Below the pieces are notes generated by a model. That model worked only from the letters and a program-made list of their open reading frames with translations. It did not search any database and was not told where the DNA came from. 64,000 nt of DNA. Origin: Christensenellaceae bacterium. Its GTDB lineage: Bacteria; Bacillota; Clostridia; Christensenellales; Christensenellaceae. Where the stretch lies: assembly GCA_022846035.1 (NCBI GenBank), contig AP025580.1:2542001-2606000 (forward strand). The letters run 5' to 3'. The position numbers were made by a program, and so were the translations under genes. This document shows, piece after piece, positions 16,163 through 25,258 of the stretch (within the stretch, counting starts at the first letter, position 1; the number at the start of each line of letters is the position of its first letter).

Positions 16163-17398
16163 TTACTGGTAACGCAGGTCGTGTATGCGCTTGGTCTTTT
16201 TTTCGCTGCGCGGCAAGCCCCCCAGTTCGACTGCCTGCGTATCGATTTTGATTCCGATACGCTTTTTAAACTCACGGCCCACAATTTCGCTCATTTCACA
16301 AATATCCGCGCCATGCTCCACCTCAAATTGCAGCAGCATATGGTCCGCGCTGCCCACCTTGTTAAGCGTCACCATATATTCGCTGCTTACCTTTTCGATC
16401 CCTTTCAAAAGAATATCGATCTGACTGGGATGGATATTAACCCCCTTGACTTTCACCACATCGTCCGTACGCCCGAGGATCCGGTCATGCCGTGGATAGC
16501 TCCGTCCGCAGGCGCATTTTCCCGGGATCAGCCGCGACATATCGTGCGTCCGGTACCGGATAAGCGGCGCGCCTTGCTTTTTGAGCGTCGTGATCACAAT
16601 CTCTCCGTATTGTCCGTCCGGCACATTTTTGCCCGTCTGCGGATCGATGATCTCCATATACAGAAAATCATCGAAATAATGAAGTCCCTGGTGGCATTCG
16701 CAATCAATAGAAATGCCCGGCCCGTAAATTTCCGTTAATCCATAGATGTCAAAAAGCTCGATCCCCAGTCCCTCGCGAATGCGCTTTCTCATTTTGTCGC
16801 TCCAGCGTTCCGAGCCAATAATTCCTTTTTTGAGCGCGATTTTGTCTTTTAGTCCCAGCTTCTCCACCTGCTCCGCCAAAAGCAGCGCATAAGAAGACGT
16901 AGAACCAAGCACCGTGGTCTTCAGGTCAGTCATCATTTTCAGCTGTTTTTCCGTGTTCCCCGGGCCCATAGGCACCGCCATCGCGCCCAAAGCCTCGCAG
17001 CCCGCCTCAAAACCGATTCCTGCCGTCCATAATCCAAATCCCGGCGTAATCTGTACCCTGTCGGTATTGTTCACTCCCGCGATCTCGTAGCACCTGCGGA
17101 ACATCTCGCGCCAGTCTGCAACATCCTGCTGCGTATAAGGGATGATAACAGGCTCGCCCGTCGTTCCGGACGTGGAGTGGATACGCACCACATCCTGCTC
17201 CGGTACGGCCATAAGTCCCAACGGATAAGCCTGCCGCAAATCCGTTTTGTCCGTGAACGGAATCTTGCCGATGTCGTCCGGCGATTTGATTTCGCCCGCC
17301 GCAAATCCGCATTCCGCAAACTTTTGTTTATAGAATGCGCTGTTTTCACTCACATTTTTCAGTTGCTTTTGAAACAACATGAACTGTCTCTCTTCCAT
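16163..17398 (-). CDS. paaK: Phenylacetate-CoA ligase-like adenylate-forming enzyme
   Basis: Cytosolic ANL-superfamily ligase of 411 residues, the shorter PaaK type. The phosphate-binding loop is HSTSGTTGEPV (about 88-98), the adenine motif is YGLTEIYGPG (about 233-242) and the hinge/A8 region is GRTDDVVKVKGVNIHPSQ (about 306-323). It lies directly behind iorB and iorA, an arrangement common in anaerobes that ferment aromatic amino acids. Aryl-acetyl-CoA made by IorAB can be handled by this enzyme, either activating aryl acetates or working in the ATP-yielding direction (inference). Confidence 0.9.
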   Translation of the reverse strand: MEERQFMLFQKQLKNVSENSAFYKQKFAECGFAAGEIKSPDDIGKIPFTDKTDLRQAYPLGLMAVPEQDVVRIHSTSGTTGEPVIIPYTQQDVADWREMFRRCYEIAGVNNTDRVQITPGFGLWTAGIGFEAGCEALGAMAVPMGPGNTEKQLKMMTDLKTTVLGSTSSYALLLAEQVEKLGLKDKIALKKGIIGSERWSDKMRKRIREGLGIELFDIYGLTEIYGPGISIDCECHQGLHYFDDFLYMEIIDPQTGKNVPDGQYGEIVITTLKKQGAPLIRYRTHDMSRLIPGKCACGRSYPRHDRILGRTDDVVKVKGVNIHPSQIDILLKGIEKVSSEYMVTLNKVGSADHMLLQFEVEHGADICEMSEIVGREFKKRIGIKIDTQAVELGGLPRSEKKTKRIHDLRYQ

Positions 17399-17426
17399 AC
17401 CTAATCTCCTCTAATCTATTCTCTTT

Positions 17427-18008
17427 CTATTGCACGGCGTCATATCCCGCCTGTAATGCCTTTAAATTCATATCCAAAATTTTCTGACTTAGCGTACGCT
17501 TTAAAAGCGCGCGCATACGCTCCAGGGAAAACGGAATCGCCCCAATACCGATCGCTGCTCCGATGAGCACGATATTCACGGTTTTCGCACTTCCGCACTG
17601 CTGCGCGATTGCGTATGCGTCGATAAAACGTACATCCGCATGCTTTTTGATATATTCGCAAATCCCATCAAGGTCATACGTCTTTTCCGAAAGCGAGGCT
17701 GTCACCGGAATTACGCGCTGCGTGCTTACGACCGCCTTGCCGCCTTTTTTAAGCCGCCCGATCTGGCGGGCCGCTTCTGCCGGTTCAAAGGCCAGGAGAA
17801 GATCGGCCGTATGCATGGGGATCACGCTGCTTTTGTCCTCCGCGTCGACCCGCACATGACTCACAACGCTGCCGCCGCGCTGCGCCATGCCGATGGTTTC
17901 GGACGAACGCACAAAACACCCGTCTTCCATCGCCGACTGCGCAATCAGCCTCGAAGCCAGAATCGTTCCCTGGCCGCCTACTCCGGCTATGAGCACATCA
18001 CACTTCAT
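17427..18008 (-). CDS. iorB: Indolepyruvate ferredoxin oxidoreductase, beta subunit
   Basis: Gamma-domain type subunit of 193 residues that pairs with IorA to oxidise aryl pyruvates with CoA and ferredoxin. It begins CDVLIAGVGGQGTILASRLIA, the diagnostic GVGGQG loop, with MAQRGGSVVSHVR near residue 47. The ATG at 18008 overlaps the iorA stop (ATGA), which indicates translational coupling. A longer in-frame reading (to 18161) would run antisense-like sequence through the iorA ferredoxin domain and is rejected. Confidence 0.92.
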   Translation of the reverse strand: MKCDVLIAGVGGQGTILASRLIAQSAMEDGCFVRSSETIGMAQRGGSVVSHVRVDAEDKSSVIPMHTADLLLAFEPAEAARQIGRLKKGGKAVVSTQRVIPVTASLSEKTYDLDGICEYIKKHADVRFIDAYAIAQQCGSAKTVNIVLIGAAIGIGAIPFSLERMRALLKRTLSQKILDMNLKALQAGYDAVQ

Positions 18009-19792
18009 GCCTGTTCCCCCTCTTTTATCGCGCCCACAGGGCACACATGCGTGCACAAGGCGCAGCCGTAGCAAAGGGACGGTTCTATTCCCACTCTGCC
18101 ATCCTTTAAAGCGATCGCGGGACAACCGATCTCCCGAATACATTTTTTGCAGGAAATACATTTCCCCTGATCGACCGTATACGTTTTTTCCGGCTTATAA
18201 AGAGCGATGCACGGCGATTTGAATATAATTGCCGATACGCCCGCGTGCGCCGCCGCCTCGCCCGCCGTCTTTTTCGCCAATTCAAAATCGAGCGGATCGA
18301 CAGTTTTCAAATAGCCAACACCGCACGCGCGCAATATTCCTTCGATGTCGACCGGCGCGGATCTTTCTCCCATCATCGTCGTTCCCGTGCCCGGATGCGG
18401 CTGATGTCCGGTCATCGCCGTCGTGCTGTTATCCAGCACCACCACCGTAATATTCGCCTTATTATACACCGCGTTGACCACGCCCGGTATTCCCGTATGA
18501 AAAAAGGTGGAATCCCCGATAAACGCAAAATATTTCTTATCCGGCTCCATATGATAAAGCCCCTGCGCCACGGTAATGCCCGCGCCCATGCAAAGACAGG
18601 TATCCGTCATGTCGAGCGGTTTTGCATTGCCCAGCGTATAGCACCCAATATCGCCTGTAAAAACCGCAGGAATCCCTTTCATCGCCTGCTTCACCGCATA
18701 AAAGGACGCCCTGTGCGGGCAACCTGCGCACAGCACCGGCGGCCGCACCGGAAGTTCGGGCGTTTGATCAGGTTGTTCCGTGACATCTTTCAGCCCGCAA
18801 AAAGCAGCGATCGCGCCGCGCACCGTCTCGTGCGTATATTCTCCGCACGCGGGAAGATCGCCCGTTTCTTTTCCGTAAACGTTCCACCGCAACCGGCGCC
18901 TTCCCGCAAGCCGCGCCAGGCTGTTCTCGATCACCGCGTCGAGGTCTTCAATTACCAGTATCTTCTCAAGGCCGCCCATCTTTTCCAGCATGAAATCATC
19001 CGGAAACGGGTAAGGCGTGCCGATTTTTATAAGCGTCACATCCGCGCCTATCTCTGCCACCGCTTCTTTTGCATAGGTATATGCCGCGCCGCACGCGACA
19101 ATGCCGGTCCTGCTGCTCCCGCATGCATAATTCCATTCCGAGCGCGAAAATTCTTGTCCGATCTCCTTTTGCTTTTGCTCCAGAAGCCCATGGTTTTTCA
19201 GCGAGAGGCTGGGGAATATCACCCAGCGCGGATCTTTTTCAAATCCGCTAAATTCATGTTTTTGCCGGCGCTGCTCCGGATTAACAGAAGCGTACGCGTG
19301 GCAGACGCGCGTGGTTGCGCGCAAAATGACGGGCAAGCCCCATTTTTCCGAAAGCGCAAATCCGTACCGCACCATATGATAGGCTTCCTCCGGCGTGGAC
19401 GGATCGAGCACAGGTAAATTCGCAAACTCCGCGAAATGCCGCGTATCCTGTTCCGTCTGGGATGAAATCGGGCCGGGATCGTCCGCGACCATCACAACCA
19501 TACCGCCCCTGACTCCTAAATAAGAAAGGCACATCAACGGATCAGCCGCCACATTAAGCCCCATCTGTTTCATGGTCACAAGCACGCGCGCACCCGAAAA
19601 GCTTGCGCCGCCGCTCACTTCCATCGCCGCTTTTTCATTTACGGACCATTCCACATAGATGTCGCCCGGATTATGTTTTGCGACCGTCTCCAGCACTTCC
19701 GTCGAGGGCGTTCCCGGATACCCGCACACAAGGTTTACCCCCGCGTTGATCGCCCCCAAGGCAATCGCTTCATTTCCCATCAATAAACTCAA
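18005..19792 (-). CDS. iorA: Indolepyruvate ferredoxin oxidoreductase, alpha subunit
   Basis: Thiamine-diphosphate enzyme of about 595 residues converting indole-, phenyl- or hydroxyphenyl-pyruvate to the aryl-acetyl-CoA with reduction of ferredoxin. The N-terminal pyrimidine domain begins MGNEAIALGA; a TPP motif GDSTFFHTG...NKANITVVVLDN lies near residue 430. The C-terminus carries two 4Fe-4S clusters, CISCKKCIREIGCP and CYGCALCTHVCP. I place the start at the TTG at 19792, nine bases after GGAGG; an upstream TTG at 19849 is possible. First gene of iorA-iorB-paaK. Confidence 0.92.
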   Translation of the reverse strand: MSLLMGNEAIALGAINAGVNLVCGYPGTPSTEVLETVAKHNPGDIYVEWSVNEKAAMEVSGGASFSGARVLVTMKQMGLNVAADPLMCLSYLGVRGGMVVMVADDPGPISSQTEQDTRHFAEFANLPVLDPSTPEEAYHMVRYGFALSEKWGLPVILRATTRVCHAYASVNPEQRRQKHEFSGFEKDPRWVIFPSLSLKNHGLLEQKQKEIGQEFSRSEWNYACGSSRTGIVACGAAYTYAKEAVAEIGADVTLIKIGTPYPFPDDFMLEKMGGLEKILVIEDLDAVIENSLARLAGRRRLRWNVYGKETGDLPACGEYTHETVRGAIAAFCGLKDVTEQPDQTPELPVRPPVLCAGCPHRASFYAVKQAMKGIPAVFTGDIGCYTLGNAKPLDMTDTCLCMGAGITVAQGLYHMEPDKKYFAFIGDSTFFHTGIPGVVNAVYNKANITVVVLDNSTTAMTGHQPHPGTGTTMMGERSAPVDIEGILRACGVGYLKTVDPLDFELAKKTAGEAAAHAGVSAIIFKSPCIALYKPEKTYTVDQGKCISCKKCIREIGCPAIALKDGRVGIEPSLCYGCALCTHVCPVGAIKEGEQA

Positions 19793-19956
19793 AAAGTCAA
19801 GCCTCCACTCATTTGCGCGGGCGCCGCCCGCTTTCAAAAACTCTTTCAATTATATCAAAATATTCCTTCCTTTGTAAAATGAAACTTATAAAACCACGTA
19901 TTTCCTATCAAAAACGGTTTATGGTATAATAAAAAGAAAAGCGAAAGAAGTATTCT

Positions 19957-20739
19957 ATGGAAAACAATGATAAAAGGATTGCGGTATTGATCGACGCGGA
20001 CAACGTGTCCGACCGCTATATTAAATTTATTTTCGATGAAATCTCGAATCACGGTACGCCCACCTACAAGCGTATCTACGGGGATTGGACGACCACGCAA
20101 AACGCTTCGTGGAAAAAGGTCCTACTCGATTATTCCATCGCCCCTATCCAGCAATATGGTTACACCAGGGGTAAAAACGCTACGGATTCCGCGCTTATTA
20201 TCGATGCGATGGACATCCTGTATTCCAAAAACGTGGATGGATTTTGTATCGTTTCCAGCGACAGCGACTTTACGCGCCTCGCCGCCCGCCTGCGCGAATC
20301 CGGCATGCTCGTGATCGGCATGGGCGAACAGAAAACGCCGGCCGCTTTCATCGCCGCCTGCGAAATTTTCAAGTACCTGGAAATTCTTGCGCAAAGCACG
20401 GATGAAAGCGCGGAACAGGAAGCGTCTGCTGAGGAAAAGGAAGAGAAACCCGCCAAATCGCCTATGGCGAGTAAGCAGCAACTGACCCGTTCGATCAAGG
20501 CCATCGTCAACGATATATCCGACGACGACGGATGGGCGTTTCTCGGCGCAGTGGGTAACCGCCTCAATAAACGCTATCCGGATTTTGACTCCCGCAATTA
20601 TGGTTATGCCAAACTCACACAGTTGGTAGAATCCTTAAAACAATTTGATATTGATACGCGCAAAACCGCCAATCCGCATATCAAGCATAAATTCATACGC
20701 AACAAACAGGATAATAGGCCAACAAAGCGTACGCGCTGA
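19957..20739 (+). CDS. NYN-domain (PIN-like) protein with C-terminal LOTUS/OST-HTH domain
   Basis: Predicted RNA-processing protein of 260 residues. The N-terminal NYN domain has the acidic active-site pattern AVLIDADNVSD (about 9-19), TDSALIIDAMD (about 73-83) and VSSDSDF (about 97-103), as in LabA/DUF88 nucleases. An acidic linker follows, then an OST-HTH/LOTUS-like module (about 175-250) with WAFLGAVGNRL and a basic tail likely to bind RNA. Preceded by TATAAT at 19925-19930; transcribed alone and closed by a strong terminator. RNA target unknown. Confidence 0.85.
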   Translation: MENNDKRIAVLIDADNVSDRYIKFIFDEISNHGTPTYKRIYGDWTTTQNASWKKVLLDYSIAPIQQYGYTRGKNATDSALIIDAMDILYSKNVDGFCIVSSDSDFTRLAARLRESGMLVIGMGEQKTPAAFIAACEIFKYLEILAQSTDESAEQEASAEEKEEKPAKSPMASKQQLTRSIKAIVNDISDDDGWAFLGAVGNRLNKRYPDFDSRNYGYAKLTQLVESLKQFDIDTRKTANPHIKHKFIRNKQDNRPTKRTR

Positions 20740-20753
20740 TTTCAGGCAAAATA

Positions 20754-20784
20754 AAACCCCGACAGCTTTGCTGCGGGGTTTTTA
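20754..20784. terminator. Bidirectional terminator
   Basis: Long GC-rich hairpin, ACCCCG...CAGC / GCTG...CGGGGT with flanking A and T runs, between the NYN gene and the convergent nitroreductase. Confidence 0.85.
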
Positions 20785-20810
20785 GTTGCAGAACGATTTC
20801 ATATATACGA

Positions 20811-21353
20811 TCAGCGAAAGCTTAAAAGCTCTTCTACCGGCTTTCGCGGCGGCATCGGAGGTTGCTCGTCCGCATAACCGACGGCGAGGATTGCCGCCAC
20901 CTTTTGCCCTTCGCTTACCTGCGCCGCCCGTGCGACCTTGTCATCGTCAAATATGCCCATGATTACCGTATCCATACCTTCATCATGCGCCGCAAGACAA
21001 AACGTCTGCGTTGCGATGCCAGCGTCAAACATTTCCCAACGATCTTCCTTGCTGGTGGAAAAACTGCCGTCCCTCTCGAACCCGCTGCGGCCCGCAATAT
21101 ACGTCACAACCACAATCGCCAGCGCATTTTTGATAATGGCCGTATTATGCGCAAAGCCCATCACACAGTTTTCCGCAATATCGTTTTTGATCGCCTCATT
21201 CTCGATCACCACATATCTTGCAATCTGTGTGTTTTTCCACGACGGCGCGCATGCAGCAGCTTGCACAACCTTTTGCAGGACCGCGTGATCAATCTTTTCA
21301 CTCTTAAATTTACGTATGCTTCTTCTTCCCTTAACACAATCCAAAAATTCCAT
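20811..21353 (-). CDS. Nitroreductase-family flavoprotein
   Basis: FMN oxidoreductase of 180 residues, a different subgroup from the one at 6293-6889. It shows GRRSIRKFKSEK (about 9-20) for FMN phosphate, AACAPSWKNTQIARYVV (about 33-49) and the C-terminal GYADEQPPMPPRKPVEELL, a common NADH:FMN nitroreductase ending. It lies between the convergent terminator and the FAA-hydrolase gene, in the same direction as the latter. Substrate unknown. Confidence 0.87.
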   Translation of the reverse strand: MEFLDCVKGRRSIRKFKSEKIDHAVLQKVVQAAACAPSWKNTQIARYVVIENEAIKNDIAENCVMGFAHNTAIIKNALAIVVVTYIAGRSGFERDGSFSTSKEDRWEMFDAGIATQTFCLAAHDEGMDTVIMGIFDDDKVARAAQVSEGQKVAAILAVGYADEQPPMPPRKPVEELLSFR

Positions 21354-21401
21354 GATCTTTCATCTCCCCTATTTTAAGCAGTCGCGTACGCGCCGCCTCT
21401 T

Positions 21402-22157
21402 TTATTTACCGACCTTGTTTTTCAGCTCGCCGATCCCGTCTATCACAATGCTGATCTCGTCGCCTGTCTCCATGGGACCAATGCCTCCCGGCGTTCCCAT
21501 CGTCACGACGTCGCCCGGCGCAAGCGTCATAAAGCTGCTGATGTACTCGAGCAGCGTATAAGCGTCAAAAATAAAATCGCCGGTGTTGCCCTCCTGTACC
21601 GTTTTCCCGTTGAGTATCGCCCGGACACGCGCGTTCCCAGGGTCGGTTTCCGTATCGATCCACGGCCCGAAAGGGCAGAACGTATCGAACCCCTTGCAAC
21701 GGGCCCACTGCCCGTCCGCGTTCTGCAAATCGCGCGCCGTCACGTCGTTCAGGCAGGTATATCCGAAGATATATTGCGCGGCATTCTGCCTGCTCACATT
21801 CCTGCACCGCTTCCCGACAATAAATGCCAGCTCCGCTTCATAATCCAGCCTTGTGCACTGGGGCGGCTTGACGATCGTTCCATTTGGCCTTAGTATCGCG
21901 CTTACAAACTTGGAAAAAATCAAAGGCTCTTTCGGCGTATCCATCGCAAGCTCTGCCGCATGGCTTTTATAATTAAGGCCGACCGCGACAATATTTTGCG
22001 GCCGTGACGGCGCAAGCAGCGTGCAAGCGTTAAGCGGCGTCTCATCTCCCGTATAGCTTACTTCTTCGTAAGGCGGCCCTGACAGCAGCCTGGCGCAATC
22101 TTTTGCGATCTCCGCATAAAAGATACCCTGTTCTATTTTAACTCTTCCAAACCTCAT
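21402..22157 (-). CDS. Fumarylacetoacetate-hydrolase family protein
   Basis: Metal-dependent enzyme of 251 residues, of the type that hydrolyses or decarboxylates acylpyruvates or 2-keto-3-deoxy sugar acids. The core motifs are VGLNYKSHAAEL (about 59-70), DYEAELAFIVGKR (about 104-116; the two Glu are metal ligands) and GTPGGIGPME near residue 222. The ATG at 22157 gives the canonical start; an upstream in-frame ATG would add 41 residues of AT-rich non-homologous sequence. It is next to a sugar locus, which fits a sugar-acid role, but it may equally be isolated. Confidence 0.85.
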   Translation of the reverse strand: MRFGRVKIEQGIFYAEIAKDCARLLSGPPYEEVSYTGDETPLNACTLLAPSRPQNIVAVGLNYKSHAAELAMDTPKEPLIFSKFVSAILRPNGTIVKPPQCTRLDYEAELAFIVGKRCRNVSRQNAAQYIFGYTCLNDVTARDLQNADGQWARCKGFDTFCPFGPWIDTETDPGNARVRAILNGKTVQEGNTGDFIFDAYTLLEYISSFMTLAPGDVVTMGTPGGIGPMETGDEISIVIDGIGELKNKVGK

Positions 22158-22270
22158 CGCAATCCCTGCCTTTATCTTTTTTTCATTATACCACAAAAGG
22201 GTAAACTTGCATAAAAAAACAACCCTCATAAGTGGGTAGGCAGGATAAAGGAATTCTATGCCAAAATTAA

Positions 22271-22305
22271 AATAAGGCAAGAAAAATTCTTACCTTATTC
22301 TAATT
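22271..22305 (-). terminator. Terminator after the epimerase/dehydrogenase operon
   Basis: Minus-strand stem AATAAGG-AAGAA / TTCTT-CCTTATT (22299-22271), followed by a T-rich stretch. It ends the operon 22348-25107. Confidence 0.6.
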
Positions 22306-22347
22306 CCCTTGACCCAAAACACACGGGTTCCGCTTCCTATTCAGTTT

Positions 22348-23010
22348 TTAGCGAATGCATTCGCGCATTTTTTTGACAGCTTCATCCATTGTCATATCCT
22401 CACGGAAGAGCGCGGACGTTCCCGCAACAAAAATGTCCGTACCCGCAGCGCGCATTTTTACCGCGTTTTCAAAACTCACATTTCCATCTGCCTCAATCGC
22501 AACTTCACATCCTGATTTCCGGATCATCTGCCGTGCCTTTTCTATCTTGCGTAGTCCGGATGGTATCATTTTTTGTCCCGCAAACCCTGGATTAACCGTC
22601 ATCACAAGCAGCACGTCAATATCCTCCATCGTATATTCCAGCATGTTAAGCGGCGTTGCCGGATTCAGCGCAAGCCCTGCTTTCGCCCCACGGTCCCGTA
22701 TCATCCGCAGCGTCCTCTGCACATGCGTGCATGCTTCGTAATGGAACGAAAGAATATCCCCGTTCCTGACGTCGAACATGTCTACCGCACGCTCCGGGTT
22801 TATCACCATCAAATGAATATCCAAGGGGATTTCCGTCATGTCGTGCATCATCCTGACAAAATCGGTTCCGAGGGAATAATTCGGCACGAATACCCCGTCC
22901 ATAACGTCGCAGTGGAAATAATCCACGCCTGCCCGTTCCATTTCCCGTATCTGTTTTTGCAATTCCTTAAAATCCGCGCACATCAGCGACGGCGATATTT
23001 TTCCTGTCAT
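22348..23010 (-). CDS. Ribulose-phosphate / allulose-6-phosphate 3-epimerase family protein
   Basis: TIM-barrel epimerase of 220 residues. Motifs are SPSLMCADF (about 6-14), FHCDVMDGVFVPN (about 32-44), LDIHLMV (about 63-69), TVNPGFAGQK (about 137-146) and EADGN (about 172-176), all intact. It is the last gene of an operon with two zinc dehydrogenases, beside a ketose transport and kinase locus, so an AlsE-like role on allulose-6-phosphate is as plausible as the pentose-phosphate reaction. A second, partial family member lies at 1-372. Confidence 0.87.
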   Translation of the reverse strand: MTGKISPSLMCADFKELQKQIREMERAGVDYFHCDVMDGVFVPNYSLGTDFVRMMHDMTEIPLDIHLMVINPERAVDMFDVRNGDILSFHYEACTHVQRTLRMIRDRGAKAGLALNPATPLNMLEYTMEDIDVLLVMTVNPGFAGQKMIPSGLRKIEKARQMIRKSGCEVAIEADGNVSFENAVKMRAAGTDIFVAGTSALFREDMTMDEAVKKMRECIR

Positions 23011-23020
23011 TGCACTTCCC

Positions 23021-24055
23021 TCACGGATTGATCACGACACGCTTGCCCTGCTTGTTTTCCGCAATGGCTATCCCTTTGAGAATATCGTCTAACGGAAGCC
23101 TGTGCGAAATAAATTTCTCGGTATCCAGTATCCCCGAGGCGATCAAGCCGACCGCTTTCATATGGTGAATGGGCAGCGAACCATGCGTACCATGTACATT
23201 CAGTTCTTTATAATGGATGAGATTGGTATCCATAGTGACGGTCGTCCCATGCGCCAGTCCGCCAAACAGGTTCACCCTGCCCCTGTTTTTCGCGTAACGC
23301 AGCGCGTCCGCCTGCGCCGTGGGAGACGGGCATGCTGTAATGACTACCTCTGCGCCCATGCCATCCGTTTCCTGCATGATTCGCTCATATGTATCTTCTT
23401 TCGTGGGATTGATAAACACATCCGCAGAAAATTCCCTTGCCGCGTCCAGCCTTTCTTCGTCCATCTCGACAACAATAATTTTTGTCGCGCCCATCAGCCG
23501 CGCGACCTCGATGATCATACATCCAATCGGCCCCGTCCCGATGATCACGACCGTATCTCCCAATTTGATATTGGAAAGTTCCGTACCGTTAAGTACACAT
23601 CCGAGCGGTTCCGCAAGCGCCGCCTGATCATATGAAATATGATCAGGGATTTTTACCAGCGGACCATACGCCAACATGATCTTGTTTAGTGGAATATATT
23701 CCGCAAATCCGCCCTGGAACTGGTAACCTGTCGCGTAATTGATCATGCAGTTGTTTGAAAAACCGGCTTTGCAGAATTTACATTCTCCGCAGGGAATATC
23801 CGCGCCAATCGCCACTCTGTCGCCGATCTTCCAGTTGTTCACATTTTTACCGACTTCCGCTACCTCTCCGGCAACTTCATGTCCGATGATACACGGCGTC
23901 TTGACCCGATCGTTTCCATAATGAAAAATACGGATGTCCGATCCGCAGATCGCGCAAGCCTTGACGCGCACCAGTATTTCGTCGTCTGTTATTTCCGGCT
24001 TGGGCACCTCTTTTACGACCATTTTATTCAATTCTTCCAATACAGCAGCTTTCAT
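23021..24055 (-). CDS. Zinc-dependent medium-chain dehydrogenase, polyol type
   Basis: Cytosolic NAD(P)-dependent alcohol or polyol dehydrogenase of 344 residues. The catalytic zinc site is CAICGSDIRIFHYG (Cys37) with GHEVAGEV (about 59-66). The structural zinc site has clustered Cys in CGECKFCKAGFSNNC (about 94-108), and the Rossmann loop is GTGPIGC (about 173-179). It sits between the epimerase gene and a second dehydrogenase. Sorbitol-, threonine- and galactitol-dehydrogenase relatives share this pattern; substrate not resolvable. Confidence 0.88.
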   Translation of the reverse strand: MKAAVLEELNKMVVKEVPKPEITDDEILVRVKACAICGSDIRIFHYGNDRVKTPCIIGHEVAGEVAEVGKNVNNWKIGDRVAIGADIPCGECKFCKAGFSNNCMINYATGYQFQGGFAEYIPLNKIMLAYGPLVKIPDHISYDQAALAEPLGCVLNGTELSNIKLGDTVVIIGTGPIGCMIIEVARLMGATKIIVVEMDEERLDAAREFSADVFINPTKEDTYERIMQETDGMGAEVVITACPSPTAQADALRYAKNRGRVNLFGGLAHGTTVTMDTNLIHYKELNVHGTHGSLPIHHMKAVGLIASGILDTEKFISHRLPLDDILKGIAIAENKQGKRVVINP

Positions 24056-24066
24056 TTGATCTCTCC

Positions 24067-25107
24067 TTATTCCATAATAAAAATGACTCGGTTTGAGAAT
24101 TCTTTCTTGTCTCTTACCATTTCAAACGCACTGTTTATATCTTTCAATGGGAAGCGATGCGTAATGAAAGGTTTTACGTCCAGCTTTCCGCTCGCCATAA
24201 CATTCAGTACGGTTTCCCAATCGTTTTTTTGCTTGGTATAGCTTGAATTCCATGTACCCATAACCGCCAGTTGTTTGCGTAAAATCTCCCAGTAATCTTT
24301 CTGGGAAAGTTCCATACCGCCCACGGGATTTCCCATCAGCACAACCTTTCCCTGGGGTTTTGCCACATTCAGGCAGCCAGCGTAGGTTGCCGGTACTCCT
24401 GCCCCCTCAACCGCAATATCCACACCGCGCCCCTGCGTGATTTCCTGTATACATTCCTGCCAATTTGCGTCTCCGTTGTTCACCGCATACGGAAATCCTG
24501 CCTTTTTTGCAAATTCCAGCTTTTGGGCGTCTATATCGAGCAGGATGACCTTTCCCGCTCCCCATACCTGCGCCAAAGACGCCAGCATCAATCCAATCGC
24601 CCCTGCACCGAAAATCGCGACACTGTCGCCCAGGCAGACGCCTGCCCTGGACAATGCGTGCAGCGAAACCGCGGCAGGTTCCGCCATTGCCATTTCCTCA
24701 TAGGAAAGCTCTTCGTCGCACATGACTAAATTCCATGTCGGCACCGCAATATATTCGGCAAAACCGCCGTCGCAGCGCGAACCGAAATAGTTATAGTTCC
24801 TGCACGATGCATACTCCCCTACTTCGCACATATCGCACTTATGACAGGGAAGCAGTGGGAATACCGCCGCTTTTTTATGCAGGAAAGTTTTATCCACCCC
24901 GTCTCCCAGCGCAACGACCTCTCCTGCGAATTCATGCCCGGGAATCGTCGGGAAATGATAGGTGCCTTTGCTGTAGACCCTGCCTATATCCGATCCGCAA
25001 ATCCCCGCCGCCTTAACCTTCAATAAAACTTCTCCTGCCTTTGGAACAGGATCGCCGACCTCTTCATACCGCAAATCCCCGATCCCATGCAAAACACCTG
25101 CTTTCAT
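24067..25107 (-). CDS. Zinc-dependent dehydrogenase resembling galactitol-1-phosphate 5-dehydrogenase
   Basis: MDR-family oxidoreductase of 346 residues. CGSDIGRVYSKG (Cys37) and PGHEFAGEV give the catalytic zinc, FPLLPCHKCDMCEVGEY (about 86-102) the structural zinc, and FGAGAIGLM (about 169-177) the cofactor loop. The sequence NYNYFGSRCDGGFAEYIAVP resembles GatD-type enzymes. It is the first gene of the operon, read divergently from the DeoR regulator across a shared 150-base promoter region, so DeoR control is likely (inference). Confidence 0.87.
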   Translation of the reverse strand: MKAGVLHGIGDLRYEEVGDPVPKAGEVLLKVKAAGICGSDIGRVYSKGTYHFPTIPGHEFAGEVVALGDGVDKTFLHKKAAVFPLLPCHKCDMCEVGEYASCRNYNYFGSRCDGGFAEYIAVPTWNLVMCDEELSYEEMAMAEPAAVSLHALSRAGVCLGDSVAIFGAGAIGLMLASLAQVWGAGKVILLDIDAQKLEFAKKAGFPYAVNNGDANWQECIQEITQGRGVDIAVEGAGVPATYAGCLNVAKPQGKVVLMGNPVGGMELSQKDYWEILRKQLAVMGTWNSSYTKQKNDWETVLNVMASGKLDVKPFITHRFPLKDINSAFEMVRDKKEFSNRVIFIME

Positions 25108-25155
25108 CGTTTTACCTCCATTCGCCTGTTTCTAAAATGATACTATCATATGTGA

Positions 25156-25184
25156 TTGACTTTGATAATACATGGCGTTATTAT
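25156..25184 (+). promoter_or_regulatory. Promoter of the DeoR-family regulator, inside a divergent control region
   Basis: TTGACT (25156-25161), 17-base spacer, TATTAT (25179-25184). The spacer and -10 include a partial inverted repeat ATAATA / TTATTAT, a candidate operator serving both the regulator and the divergent dehydrogenase operon. Confidence 0.55.
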
Positions 25185-25258
25185 TAGATAAGAATCATTA
25201 TTTTGCATAAATTCACTCATAAATAATCAAACTCATGCAAATTTGGAGGAAAAACGTC

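Noticed and set aside
18245-19417. 390-codon frame on the plus strand, antisense to iorA
   Set aside because: Arg/His-rich composition, no ribosome site, and lies entirely opposite a clear two-cluster ferredoxin oxidoreductase gene.
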